Of a DNA stretch of 64,000 bases, positions 34,806-45,448 are shown piece by piece. Source of the DNA: Pterois miles. Its lineage: Eukaryota; Chordata; Actinopteri; Perciformes; Scorpaenidae. The stretch covers positions 5,453,001 through 5,517,000 of the forward strand of contig CAMQGK010000242.1 of the NCBI GenBank assembly GCA_947000775.1. Reading direction: 5' to 3'. A program made the position numbers and the translations under genes. The stretch's first letter is position 1. Each line of letters starts with the position of its first letter. The notes under the pieces were generated by a model. It was given only the letters and a program-made list of their open reading frames with translations, made no database searches and was not told the DNA's origin.

Positions 34806-36754
34806 CAGAGACCATTTAACGTGAAGCTAATCAATGGCTATTTAACATTAAGCTATAGTTTTGATAAAATGTTGCCCAAACTCCCTCTTTAGCATTTTTT
34901 TGTAAAAAGTGCCTCATGCATTCGTACATCATTCAAATATCTTCTGAAATAATGGAGGACGTTTTTGGCTTCGTATCTCTTACTGATGCTACTAATGTTT
35001 GTGTTTGTGCCATTTCTACCTTTGTGAGCAGCAAACAGCTCCTTCAACTTGAATTTGTAAACTGTTTTTTAATCATGTTCATGAGACCATGAAACTTTAT
35101 GTAGTATGCATGAAACAGCCATTCTACAACAGCACTGCAATGATAAACCTGGATGATTGGAATGGTTGAAACTAGTCACAACGTGACTTTTTATTGAAGG
35201 AGTCACTGAAGATTGACATAATAGCCAGAATAATATGAGCTAAATGTTACTTTGAGTGCAGCCTCTTCATTGTCTGTGACTGTTTACTGCATCTGCTGTG
35301 CTTTGGTTTCCAATCTGTGTGTGCACAAGAGAGATGCTCATCTGTCCTCTGTTGTTTTTCTCTCCTTTTTTCACCCTCAGTAAATGAATAAACAATTGGT
35401 TTAAGATGCTCCTCGCACTGATAATCATTCTCTGCAGCTTTTTAAACACCTCCACCGAGCTAAACAACATTTGATTTATCACTTTATGAAACAACTTGGC
35501 GAGGCAGTCGACTGACACAAAGGAGAAAACAGTATTCTCTTTCACCTTCCACTCCTTCATTCCTTTATTCTGCGTCTGCTCGCTGGGCACAACAGTCAAT
35601 ACAGAATAACATATATTGACATTTGTACATTTTACTCAGCCACCTCACATGGAAAGGATTTATAACTGAACTGAATCCCTGAACTAGACAGAGCTGATAC
35701 AATATTTGTCACCTTAGCCACTTCCAGCAGCCACGGGGACATTTTCACAGTGGGTTAATTTGTTTAAACCTGAACCTGGAGCTCAAAATTATATAATGTA
35801 GTTGTTTTTATTGTTTTGTACCATGCACAATGGTAGAATGTGATGATGCATAGGGTTGATGTCATTGACGAAAGCTTAATTGTGTGCAATTGTGTATTTT
35901 ATAGTCATATTCCCTTTCAAGAGGTAGAAAAACCATTTGGGGCACCTCGGGTATCCAACTGGCCAAATGGAGAGTGTGCATTTTTACTAAAACCTTTGTA
36001 GAATCTATGTGCTTTGTGTTATTTATATCTGCTTTGGCCCAGTTGTAGTCAAGGAGTTGCTGAATGAATTCAGTAGCATCACTGTGCATGGTATCATTGT
36101 TATAATGGTGGTATCCACTGTCTAATCTAGAAAATATTTCAGTCCAGGATACAGTATAAATGTAATTTTTTTCCCTTTGGTTTATCACAGTTTACTCAGG
36201 CATAGTAACAGTCACAATGTTGTTGACACTGGGGATAAATTCTCTGAGGTCTTACCTATCCATAGAGACCAAGATCACGCATATAGACCTGGTAGCTGTG
36301 GAGCTATTTTTATTTATTTTGGGTATGTCTGTTAGGCAAACCACATCATCCAGCATGCTAGGAGCCAACTAGACAGCTGTAAAAGTAAAGAAGATATCAG
36401 CCATTTAATCATCTATCTGCTTTTTCCTGTGCCAAACTATTGTTATTATATTGGCCTTTAAAAATCCACTATTGGTCAGCATCTAGTCTCTTCTGCCACA
36501 ATGTATTAACCTCTCCTAAAGGGTCACTTCACCCAAATTGTGAGACGTGTTAAAGCTGTGTCCACTGTCTTCTTCTTTATCTTGAGCAAAACAAGCTAAA
36601 AACAAAACACTGACATGTTATGAACTTGAAATGAATCAGCAATAGCATTCATTTGGAGTCATCTGTGACCAATATTCACTGTCGCAAGGTTTTGCAGGAG
36701 CTGTCTTTTAATATTATTTATAATGAAGAAAAATAATATTAATGCTTCATTATC
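34806..36754. other. Gene-free stretch
   Basis: No gene is supported. Open frames of about 110 codons at 35267-35599 and 35862-36188 (- strand) have no recognisable domain or splice context. Confidence 0.5.
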
Positions 36755-36949
36755 TGATATAGGTGACAAGAGAGGTGTCCAAGAACCAGATGGTCACTCT
36801 GGCTGAGCTCCAGAGATCATGTGCGGAAATAGGAAAAACTTCCAGTAGGACTACCATCATGCAACACTCCACCTATCTGGGCTTTATGGCAGAGTGGCCA
36901 GACGGAAGCCTGTCCTCAGTGAAAGACACTTGAAAGCAACAAGAAAACA

Positions 36950-37370
36950 AGATTCTCTGGTCTGATGAAACCAAGATTGAACTATTTGGCCTCAATTCTA
37001 AGCGTTATGTCTGGAGGAAACTAGGCGCCGCTCATCACCTGCCCAATACCATCCCAACAGTGAAGCATGGTGGTGGCAGCATTGTGCTTTGGGGGTGTAT
37101 TTCAGCGGCAGGGACTGGGCGACTGGTCAGGGCTGAGGAAAAACTGAACAAAGTACAGTGATATCCTTCATGAAAACCTGGTACAGAGATATCCTTCATG
37201 AAAACCTGGTACAGAGCGCTCAGGACCTCAAACTGTGCACCACCTTCCAACAGGACAGTGACCCTAAGCACACAGCCAGGACAACGCAGGACTGGCTTAA
37301 GAACAACTCTGTTAATGTCCTTGAGTGGCCAAGCCAGAGCCCTGACTTGAACCCAGTCAAACATCTCTGA
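36950..37370 (+). pseudogene. Tc1-family transposase pseudogene (DD34E, broken)
   Basis: Recognisable parts are WSDETKIELFGLNSKRYVWR from 36958 (first catalytic Asp codon at 36964), a VKHGGGSIVLWGC segment near 37060-37100, and FQQDSDPKHTARTTQDW near 37245-37300 (second Asp at 37254). SPDLNP follows and then VKHL. The residue at the catalytic Glu position, 34 residues beyond the second Asp, is Lys (AAA at 37359-37361). The next tryptophan codon is TGA (37368-37370). A 28-base tandem duplication at 37160-37215 shifts the frame. The enzyme cannot be active. Motif identities are from general knowledge of DD34E transposases. Confidence 0.92.
37160..37215 (+). repeat. 28 bp tandem duplication inside the transposase pseudogene
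   Basis: The unit beginning 'gatatccttcatgaaaacct' at 37160-37187 is repeated exactly at 37188-37215. Twenty-eight is not a multiple of three, so it breaks the reading frame. Confidence 0.97.
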
Positions 37371-37658
37371 AACCCTGAAAATGGCTGACCACCGACAGTC
37401 CCCATCCAACCTGACAGAGCTTGAGAGGATCTGCAGAGAAGAATGGCAGAAAATCCCCAAATCCAGGCGAGCAAAGCTTGTCGAGTCATACCCAAGAAGA
37501 CTCAATGCTGTAATCGCTGCCAAAGGTGCTGCCAGTAAGTACTGAGTAAAGGGTCTGAATAGTTATAGTCATTATGTTGTACTGAATGTAGATTGATAAT
37601 AAATGATCATCAAGGCTGCAACACAAAATTTGAAAAAAAGCTAAGGGGTCTGAATGCA

Positions 37659-37662
<4 letters not shown>

Positions 37663-37720
<58 letters not shown>
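37663..37720. repeat. (TA)n microsatellite
   Basis: About 58 bases of pure TA start directly at the right end of the Tc1 copy. Confidence 0.97.
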
Positions 37721-37722
<2 letters not shown>

Positions 37723-39894
37723 CTCTTTGTCTTTCTCTTCTTTGTCTTTATCTTCCCTGTTCCTTTCTTCCTGGATGTCCTCTCCTGCCTCTGCCTGTCT
37801 CTGGAGACTACAAATATTCTGGTGTCAATCAGTAAAAACATAGTCCGACTCAGTATATTTTTTTGTTTCTTTTAAGTAACAAGTCATTAGACTTGCATGA
37901 AGATTTCATAATGCGTCCTTGAGAAACCCCGGGACACTTAACACTTGTAAAGTTGCTGTTGTGTGCCTGATGAAACTTGAGTGAAGTCTTACATGATGGA
38001 GGCAGTGCAGTGCAGCTTTTGTGACAGTTGAAACTTTCTATAAATACATGCAGACATCAAATAGACCATAACTTCAGTGATGGAATGAGTGAATCACTTA
38101 CACAGACAACAAGTGATAGCAGACTGGCTGAAGAATGAAACAGGTGGATATTCGGGGTGGGAAAAAAATAGGTTCACCTTCGTATTGTGATTTTTTTTTT
38201 TTGCAGTTTTGAAAAATATATATATTTGAATGCCACAATCGACATATTTCCTTCATTTGTGTCTTTGTGGAAGTAGAAAGAAGTTTCCGCTTTTATTGTT
38301 GTAGTCTGAGTAACGTGATGTCATATCCGTTCTGTGTACATCAACCAAAATAACTGCTGCGAATCACAGAGAGCCGAAAGAAGAAACCGGGTCTGCGTGG
38401 ATCTGACCTGCAGCCACTGATTTGTTAGGGAAATATTTTTATTCTTTGATTTTTGGGCCACAGGAAAAACATTTTTTTTTTTTACAAATAATTCCTGACA
38501 ATGACTGATATATTTGACTTTCATCTCTGACTACAGAGACTACTCTGACTTTTTATTGTATTAATATAGACATTTTCCAAAGTAAAAGTCCTGAGAAGTG
38601 TATGATTCAACTTTTCTCCCATTGTCTAGTGTTTAAAAGTAGAACAAAAATCACAATAAATCGTAACACATATTGAATTGGCACCCCAGTATTGTGATAA
38701 TATCAAACTGGATATGTGTGGAGGTGAATTGTCCCAGCCCTGGAGGATATCCTAAAGAAAACTACATGCTATCAGATTTGAAGTAAAAGTTTGGTTCAGC
38801 TGAATTCTCTGGCAAGACTCTGAGGTCTATAACGTATGTCGACCCACCCCAGTGGGGGGCGAGTGGTGTCCCTGTACCATTTTATTTTAAATGATATGCT
38901 GGGATGGAGGGTTCTAGCAGAATTGGAGGGTGAAGTTACTCTAAATCGGTTCATTTGAACCACCAAACTGAGCTGTCAGAGGTGCTCACTAAGCTCCCGA
39001 AAGTGCCTACGGACTAAGCAACAATTATCGCTGCCCAGTCGCCATGGATACAGGACTCACACCTGCCATTTAGTTCCCACTACTCCTCTGGGTACACTTA
39101 GACTTCAGACTTGTGTCCTCAGTTAAAACATACTTGTAGACTGTTCCTTAAATCTAGTTTTGTCACCTGGCAGGTGAAAGACTACTGCAATCACCCTCCA
39201 CCACACGTCTCTGAGGAATGAGGTTGTTAGCTGCTCTTAGGGTCAGCGTAGCAGCTGTGTTTCCACATTGATGTGTCAACGAATACTGACGTCACTCATT
39301 CATTCTTACATGTGTTTTTATCCCCATGGCAGTTTTCTTACACAGTACATTTACATGTACATGATAAATCAGGTTATACTAAAATATGAGGTAATTTACC
39401 ATATTTAGACCTCTAGAGACCACTTTGTGTTAGTTTCAGTTCCAGTCAAGTGCATACTGGCTGCTTTCACCCAGCTGCTATGCTCTCACAGTGATACCAA
39501 GTGTTTGTTTTGTACATGTTCTCATGTAAAATATGTAATTAGAAACTGATTACACATAAATGACAAAAAAAAAAATGCTTTTGCTGTGAGAAACAAGGGT
39601 TTCTAGCTTGTTACAATTTCTCATTTACATGATGCTTAAAGTCAGGTTGCTGCAGAAAGCAAACCCTCAATGTCGGGTCAATTTTTCATCGTGGTATCGA
39701 AAATGGTTTTGAATATTGATATTTTTCATGGTTTTGTATCAAAGTTAGAAATTCCAGTATGGTGACAACACTGCACACTGGTGGCACTGGGCCGCTTGGA
39801 GAAACATTTATGAATAGACGACATTATGGACTATGGTGTCTTGTTCTCAAACCTGACTTCATGGGCATATAAATAGCACCACATTCAGCATGTC
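37721..39894. other. Gene-free stretch
   Basis: There is no gene or recognised repeat. Oligo-T runs lie near 38191-38203 and 38471-38482. Confidence 0.5.
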
Positions 39895-40110
39895 ATGATG
39901 ACACATTTTTGGCTTTTCACATGTCACTTAAACTCTACATCGTTACCATGAAACAATTACAGTTATGTTTAGGTAACAGAACTACAGTAACTGCCATTAA
40001 CAACATAAGTATGGAAAGCACATCACTAATGTAACTTCAAAATAAGTCAAAAACTCTTGATGACATGAACACCGGTCTCCTGGTTGAGTCCTGTTTCTTT
40101 GGTTAAAGTA
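39895..40110 (+). repeat. Dispersed repeat family A, central fragment
   Basis: It contains 'cttttcacatgtcac', 'agttatgtttaggtaacaga' and 'accggtctcctggttgag' in family A order. Confidence 0.65.
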
Positions 40111-40556
40111 AGTATGTTTGCTACATAACTTATGTACAGTATGTGCTGTTAGTACATTAACTGTGTTACAAAAGTATTGTAAAATAATCCGATGCTGACT
40201 TCATTTCACACAGGACACAAAGAGCAGTCTCATAGGTGCAAGCCCATGTGTGTTTGACCGAACCAGCCACCTCGCCCTCCTGTCAGCTCTGACCATCTAA
40301 TAATGACGTGGCCGTGTTTACATTGGAGTAGGTTGAAAACCCGATGCTGTCTCACACGGATGCTGAAGTATCAGATGCCGAGGTCCACTGGCCACATGTT
40401 GAGAGTGAGGACGGGTTGAGCTCCTAATAAATCCATGGCTGCACCTCCCACCAAGGCAGGCAACAACATGACACCTGCTACTCTGAAGATTCAAGTCAGA
40501 TTTTAGTAGTCGTCACAATGAGAGTAACAGGAATGATGGGAGTATCATGATTCACA

Positions 40557-40915
40557 AGAAGAAGAAGAAGAAGAAGAAAGAAGAAGATCAGCCTTTATTA
40601 GTCCCACAGTGGGGAAATTCAATTTACACTCTGTTGTTTTTTTTTTTTTTAACTCATACATGGTACATGCAGACCTGAAACACACATACATGCATTAATG
40701 GAGAGATGTCAGAGTGATGGGGCTGCTCCTGACAAGCGCCCCGAGCAGTTGGGGGTTTGGTGCCTTGCTCAGGGGCACCTCGGCAGTGCCCAAGAGGTAA
40801 ACTGGCACCTCTCCAGCTACCAGTTCACACTCAGTTTTTTGGTCCATGTCGGGACTTGAACCTGTGACCCTCCGGTTCCCAAGCCAACTCCCCACAGACT
40901 GAGCTACTGCTCACC
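40557..40915 (-). mobile_element. tRNA-derived SINE, second copy of the 21.8 kb family
   Basis: In reverse orientation it shows the (AAG)n tail (40557-40587), 'tttattagtcccacag', 'ggtgccttgctcaggggcac', and the reversed B box 'ggacttgaacc' at 40852-40862. It ends at 'gagctactgct' near 40910. It differs from the 21.8 kb copy by substitutions and an oligo-T expansion at 40638-40650. Confidence 0.92.
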
Positions 40916-43900
40916 TTAATAAGGCTCACCTTATTCATTTTAAACCTCTTGAATAGTAGTGGGTTTAATTTCGAGACACAATGACAGTTCAAATCCAAAA
41001 CAGGCCCGATCGGAAGAGTTTCAGAGAACATTTGAAATCCTAATACAGTATATTAGACTTGTTCTCTCTTACAGTATATTATCTAGTAAAATAGATGGAA
41101 GACTGGAGGCTATTGAGTTGAGAAATGTTGCTGGTTTGACAGAACAAATTTTGGAAAATGACTCCCCTGATGTGCAGATTTGTAAGGAATCAATGAGGGG
41201 TGGTGAGCTAAAATGTTTCAGAACTCCTTAATGAGGTCCATTTATTTCATACCCTCGTATTTGGTGCTTGAACAGTATGAAGCCTTTGCATGAGAAGGCA
41301 AATTGCATCACCATCCTTCTTGAGTGAGTTTTGTATGGATTTTTGGGGGGAATAAATACTGCGGCTCTCACATCTCCGTCTGAGGTCCTGAATGATGGGA
41401 AACAGTGAGAGGAAGTTAGATAAGAGGCGTTTTTGTCTAGTCAAAAGTATGAAATTGAAAATGGACTATGACACCCATTTATCAACTGTAAAATCTCTAC
41501 ATTGTCTCATTGACCGGTGGGAACAGAAACACAAAAACAACAAAGGGTATATGAGGATACAGGCCCCAAGTGAGCATTCAAGTGTTTTTGGATTCATCTT
41601 TTACGTACAGCCACCATGACAGGAACATTTTAAACCCCGTAGGCGTGCTGGTATCCTCGCTTGACTTGACACTTGCAAAAAATCGAAAAGCGGGGAAAGA
41701 CTAAAGTGAATTTTAGCTGCTAAAACACTTGGCCAGAAAATCCAGGAGGGAAAGCACCTATGCTTGACTTAGTGCATCTGTGACCTTTGACTTGCCAACT
41801 GCTGACACCTCCAATGACACAAAAGTTCTCTGAGGGCCTGTCATGCCTCTCTTATTTCTAAACTTTTGTATAAAGTATGTGTATAAGGAAATATAATATA
41901 ATATATGCATAAGGAAAATGATAAGAAGAAGAAGAACTGACACATTTTGGAACAGATCTGTAAATCTTCAGTCATAACTTAGGTACATATCTGTGCAGGT
42001 CATACCTATTTTCAACCAACATAGATTTCTTACTTTTTTGTAAAACATTTTTCTCCTCTCCTACAAACTTCATCTAATCTTCATCTGGTGCATCATATAT
42101 TTAACTGTCTCTGGAAAGAATTATCATTTTTTGATATTATTGAATTGCCATATTTCATGAACACATTAATCAGCTGCTACCAAATTTAGATGACACAAGC
42201 AGGCATGAATGATAACATACACCACACGATAACAACTAAATCTGCCACAGCTCAGTGGCCATTAGTCTGACTCCCTCACGCACAAATCGTATTGGCTGAA
42301 AAATGTACAATCTACAGGATTTACAGTCTTCAAACAATGAGCTGTTTCTCACACCAAGATCAATTACACATACACATAGCTTGTTTCATTGCTTTTGACT
42401 GTGTTTTAAGTATATTAACTATATATTTTTTCAGTGCTGCATTTTCATCTTCATGTTTGCACAGCTAACCAGTTGGGCTTCATGCTATGTACTTTACTTA
42501 ACAAATGTATTATCCCTAATTGCTTAAAATTAGCACAAACAACTTTCATCTTGTGTTGATGTTGGCGTCCCTGTGGACGAATGCGGTAATGTTTCTGAGC
42601 ACCAGAGTCCGTTTAGAAAACCTCTCATCTTACTGCGGCAGGGTCTCACAGAGCTGAAGGAGTTTCTGGTGAACCTGCATGATTAGTCTGATTTTATATG
42701 GAAACCAACCCGGTGGCACCGATGACAAGAATTAACAATAACTATATAGAAACAGTCAGTCTTCTCACTGATGATCTTATTTCCTTATGCACTGTAGGTC
42801 ACATGTATTAATATTAAACTGAGACTGTTTCAAAACCAGTTAAAAGGTCCTCAAAGTAACTTTAATAACAAGGAAAAATAAAACTGATGATTGTGACTTG
42901 TTTTGACAGTACTTTGCTGTGATGTAAAAAAAAAATAAACTCAGCTCTTTCCTGTGCCTTGAAATGTATAAACACTTACTTCACTTACAGTGTACAGGCA
43001 ATTTCTCTACTTTATAGAAGTTTCCGTGAACCAAGGACAGTAGAGAAAATCACCTGTAATTTTTCTTGGCTTTGTAAGAGGCTGTTGTAGCAGCTTTGCA
43101 GTGAGGGGAAGAGAGTAAGGTCACTATCTAAACTCTTTTCTATAAGCAGACATATTCTCATACTGCAGGAATCTACAGGCTTGTTCGGTGAGAGCACAGT
43201 GCATGAGACTGGCCTGAAGGTGTTGACTATGAACAGTTCCTGGAGAAGATGAGGGGCAACAGAGGTCAAAGATTGAGTGCAGAGAGATGTGTGATAGAGG
43301 AGCAGACAGGGGAAGTGTGAGGACGGAGGAATGGGTTGACATTGAAAGAAAAAAAAGAAACACTCTGCTTTTCTTCTCCCATTTCTTTTTGCGGTTAAAA
43401 AGGACATTTTGCCTTTTAGTGTGCATAATTGTCACTGTAAAATATATTTATGGGTATGTGGTAATGAGGATTGGTAGCCGGTCGAAAGCAGGAACAGGAA
43501 GTGCAGATTTTTACTGTGTGAAATATTTCAACAAAAGGAAACAGTGAGGAGAGATTGAAATGAAGTGTCATGCAGAAAAACAGAGATGTAATAAGAAATG
43601 AGAGCGTACTAGTGCTGGACAATCAGCTGTTTGATCACAGCAGCAGAAAATTGTTTCAAGGACAATAAAATAGCACTTAGACCACTACTGTGGTAAGTGT
43701 GCAGACATATATGCAGTAATTGGATTCATGTAAGCAATAATCCCAGATATTTTCATTTAAATGAATGTTGGTTTTTCTATTATCAAGCACTGATGTTACA
43801 TAGAAGTTATCAAGTGGCAGCAACAGTGGTTTTGGATTATACAGTAGTATATAGAGTAGTTAGTCTATCTCTGTATTTCCTCAAATTAAAAATGTCAGGC

Positions 43901-44585
43901 GTCCTGTAATAGCAGGGGGCGTGGTCAACATGAAAAAAATAAAGACCGGCCCCACAATTAACAACACAAACAAATGTGGATAAACTCCTGGTGCCTGTCA
44001 AATAGCGTGCATGCCAGTTAAGCATAAAGTACATTTCTGCACAAATAATTTTAACAATATACCACTAGTTATTATTATGATTAGTGTAGTAGTAGTAGTA
44101 GTAGTAGTATTTCAACACTTTGTTCTGGTTTAAGGTGTTCATCTAATGAATTTCAGCCCATTTTTTAAATTTTAGTACACTGGTATTAATTTCGATTGAA
44201 TTTTTGGCTCCTGTGTTTTAACTCTTACCTGAGAACCAGCATTTGTGTTATTTTGCTCCTATTGTGGCTGCTCTTTAGTTCTAAACAAATAATAATGATA
44301 AAATGTCAATTCAATCTTAATAACATCCATATTTTTTACTTCAGTGGAATTAATCAAACAAGCCTGTCAGTGTGTCGTGCTTTACCAGCAGCCCTCCTCC
44401 AATAAAACACAAACACTTCTTTTAAATGTTATTTTATAAAGACAGAACAAAAGAGGAAATGACCTGATCCTTTGTTTTCTCTCACTTTGTCTGTCACTCA
44501 TCCTCCCATTCGTTCTATTTGTTGCCCTGCCGAAAGCACACACACTGCACAAATCCAGCACACAGTGTGTGTGTGTGTGTGTGTT
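40916..44585. other. Gene-free stretch with minor microsatellites
   Basis: A (GTA)n run lies at about 44089-44108 and (GT)n at about 44566-44584. Open frames such as 43012-43407 (- strand, 131 codons) and 41392-41619 lack domains and splice context. No gene is supported. Confidence 0.55.
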
Positions 44586-44990
44586 TGCTTTTGTTTTTTG
44601 TTTTGTTTTTTCTATTTATATAGCAGGTTTAAAAACAACTGAAGTTGACCAAAGTGCTGAAGACAGCCATACTAGAGCACAGTAAAAACAGTAAAAACAA
44701 CATATTATGCACATAACAGCAGTAAAAGAGCAGCAGCACAACAGAAAATTAAGTTAATCAAACACCTGCGAGAAGAGTCTTGAGCAGCGACTTCAATGAT
44801 TTTCTGGTCTGAGCTGTTTTAAAACAAAGAGCTAAACTGTTTCAGAGATCAGGGGCACAGCTTATGTTGTTAAATCTACCGGACTTCTTTCTGCACATTA
44901 ATATGATCAGACATGGTCCTCCAGAGTTTCAGAGCATCTGTAGCAATAGCAACAGTCTGCTATAAAGGAAATACCAGACCATGCGATTGA
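44586..44990. repeat. Possible degraded retroelement 3' region
   Basis: The sequence 'tttatatagcaggttt' followed by 'caaagtgctgaagacag' and repeated 'agtaaaaac' resembles the 'tatatagcgcctttca...caaagtgc' style of fish retroelement ends. It is diverged and single copy in the window, so this is tentative. Confidence 0.3.
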
Positions 44991-45094
44991 CCAATCAGAA
45001 CTGAGTATTCAACACAGACATGTTTAAATTCTGTTGCTAAAAAAAAATACTGAATTATTCAGTATCAGTATTTACTCTCAAATATCCATTTCAT

Positions 45095-45153
45095 GTAAAT
45101 TTCCCCACTGTGGGACTAATAAAGGAATATCTTATCTTATCTTATCTTATCTC
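45095..45153 (+). mobile_element. Orphan SINE/LINE 3' tail with (TATCT)n
   Basis: The string 'gtgggactaataaaggaata' ending in repeats of TTATC is identical to the tail of the SINE at 21846, but no tRNA-like head or SINE body precedes it. It may be a 5' truncated copy of the partner LINE whose 3' end the SINE shares. Confidence 0.7.
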
Positions 45154-45178
45154 AATGAGACAGTCTGTGGGGAAACAT

Positions 45179-45448
45179 TCAGGAAGCGGGAGGGAGGATG
45201 GACTGAAAGAGGGAAGAAGTGATAGAAGGAGCAGAAGGTGAGAAAGAGGGGATGAGATGAAGTCGTGTAGAGGATACACAGAGCCAGCTGGTGACACACA
45301 GCAGTGACTCCGACCTAATCTTAATTAAGATCTTCCTCCAGTCGCTCTCCTCCATTCTCTCTGGCTCCGTCCTCGTCTGTGTGGGTGTCTTCAGTAGGCT
45401 GAGTAGGAAAACGGCAGCGATGCAGAGCAGCAGACATCCTCCAACAAC
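45179..45448 (-). CDS. Candidate terminal exon encoding a membrane span (function unknown)
   Basis: On the - strand 'ttactttctctgcag' provides a good splice acceptor at 45449-45454. The sequence after it is open for 89 codons to a TGA at 45179-45181. It begins in phase 0 with VVGGCLLLCIAAVFLLSLL, a convincing single hydrophobic span. A polar segment follows with KTPTQTRTEPERMEESDWRK, and then a Ser-rich end of lower quality. This would suit the last part of a single-pass membrane protein whose upstream exons lie at higher coordinates, possibly outside the window. No polyadenylation signal is seen close downstream and I do not recognise the family. A chance open frame is possible. Confidence 0.33.
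   Translation of the reverse strand, partial: VVGGCLLLCIAAVFLLSLLKTPTQTRTEPERMEESDWRKILIKIRSESLLCVTSWLCVSSTRLHLIPSFSPSAPSITSSLFQSILPPAS

Larger units (their letters stand above)
36755..37662 (+). mobile_element. Tc1-like DNA transposon, 5' truncated and inactive
   Basis: The DNA matches the transposase-coding half of a Tc1/mariner element of the kind found in many fish. The 3' end keeps 'aaggggtctgaatgcactgt' just before 37662, the expected right terminal repeat. No matching left terminal repeat is visible, so the 5' end is lost. An internal piece between about 36925 and 36940, normally present in the family, appears deleted. The right end abuts a (TA)n array, in keeping with TA target preference. 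Confidence 0.93.

Noticed and set aside
37593..37875. Ile/Tyr-repeat open frames on both strands
   Set aside because: They are translations of the (TA)n microsatellite next to the Tc1 copy. The same holds for 63796-63990.
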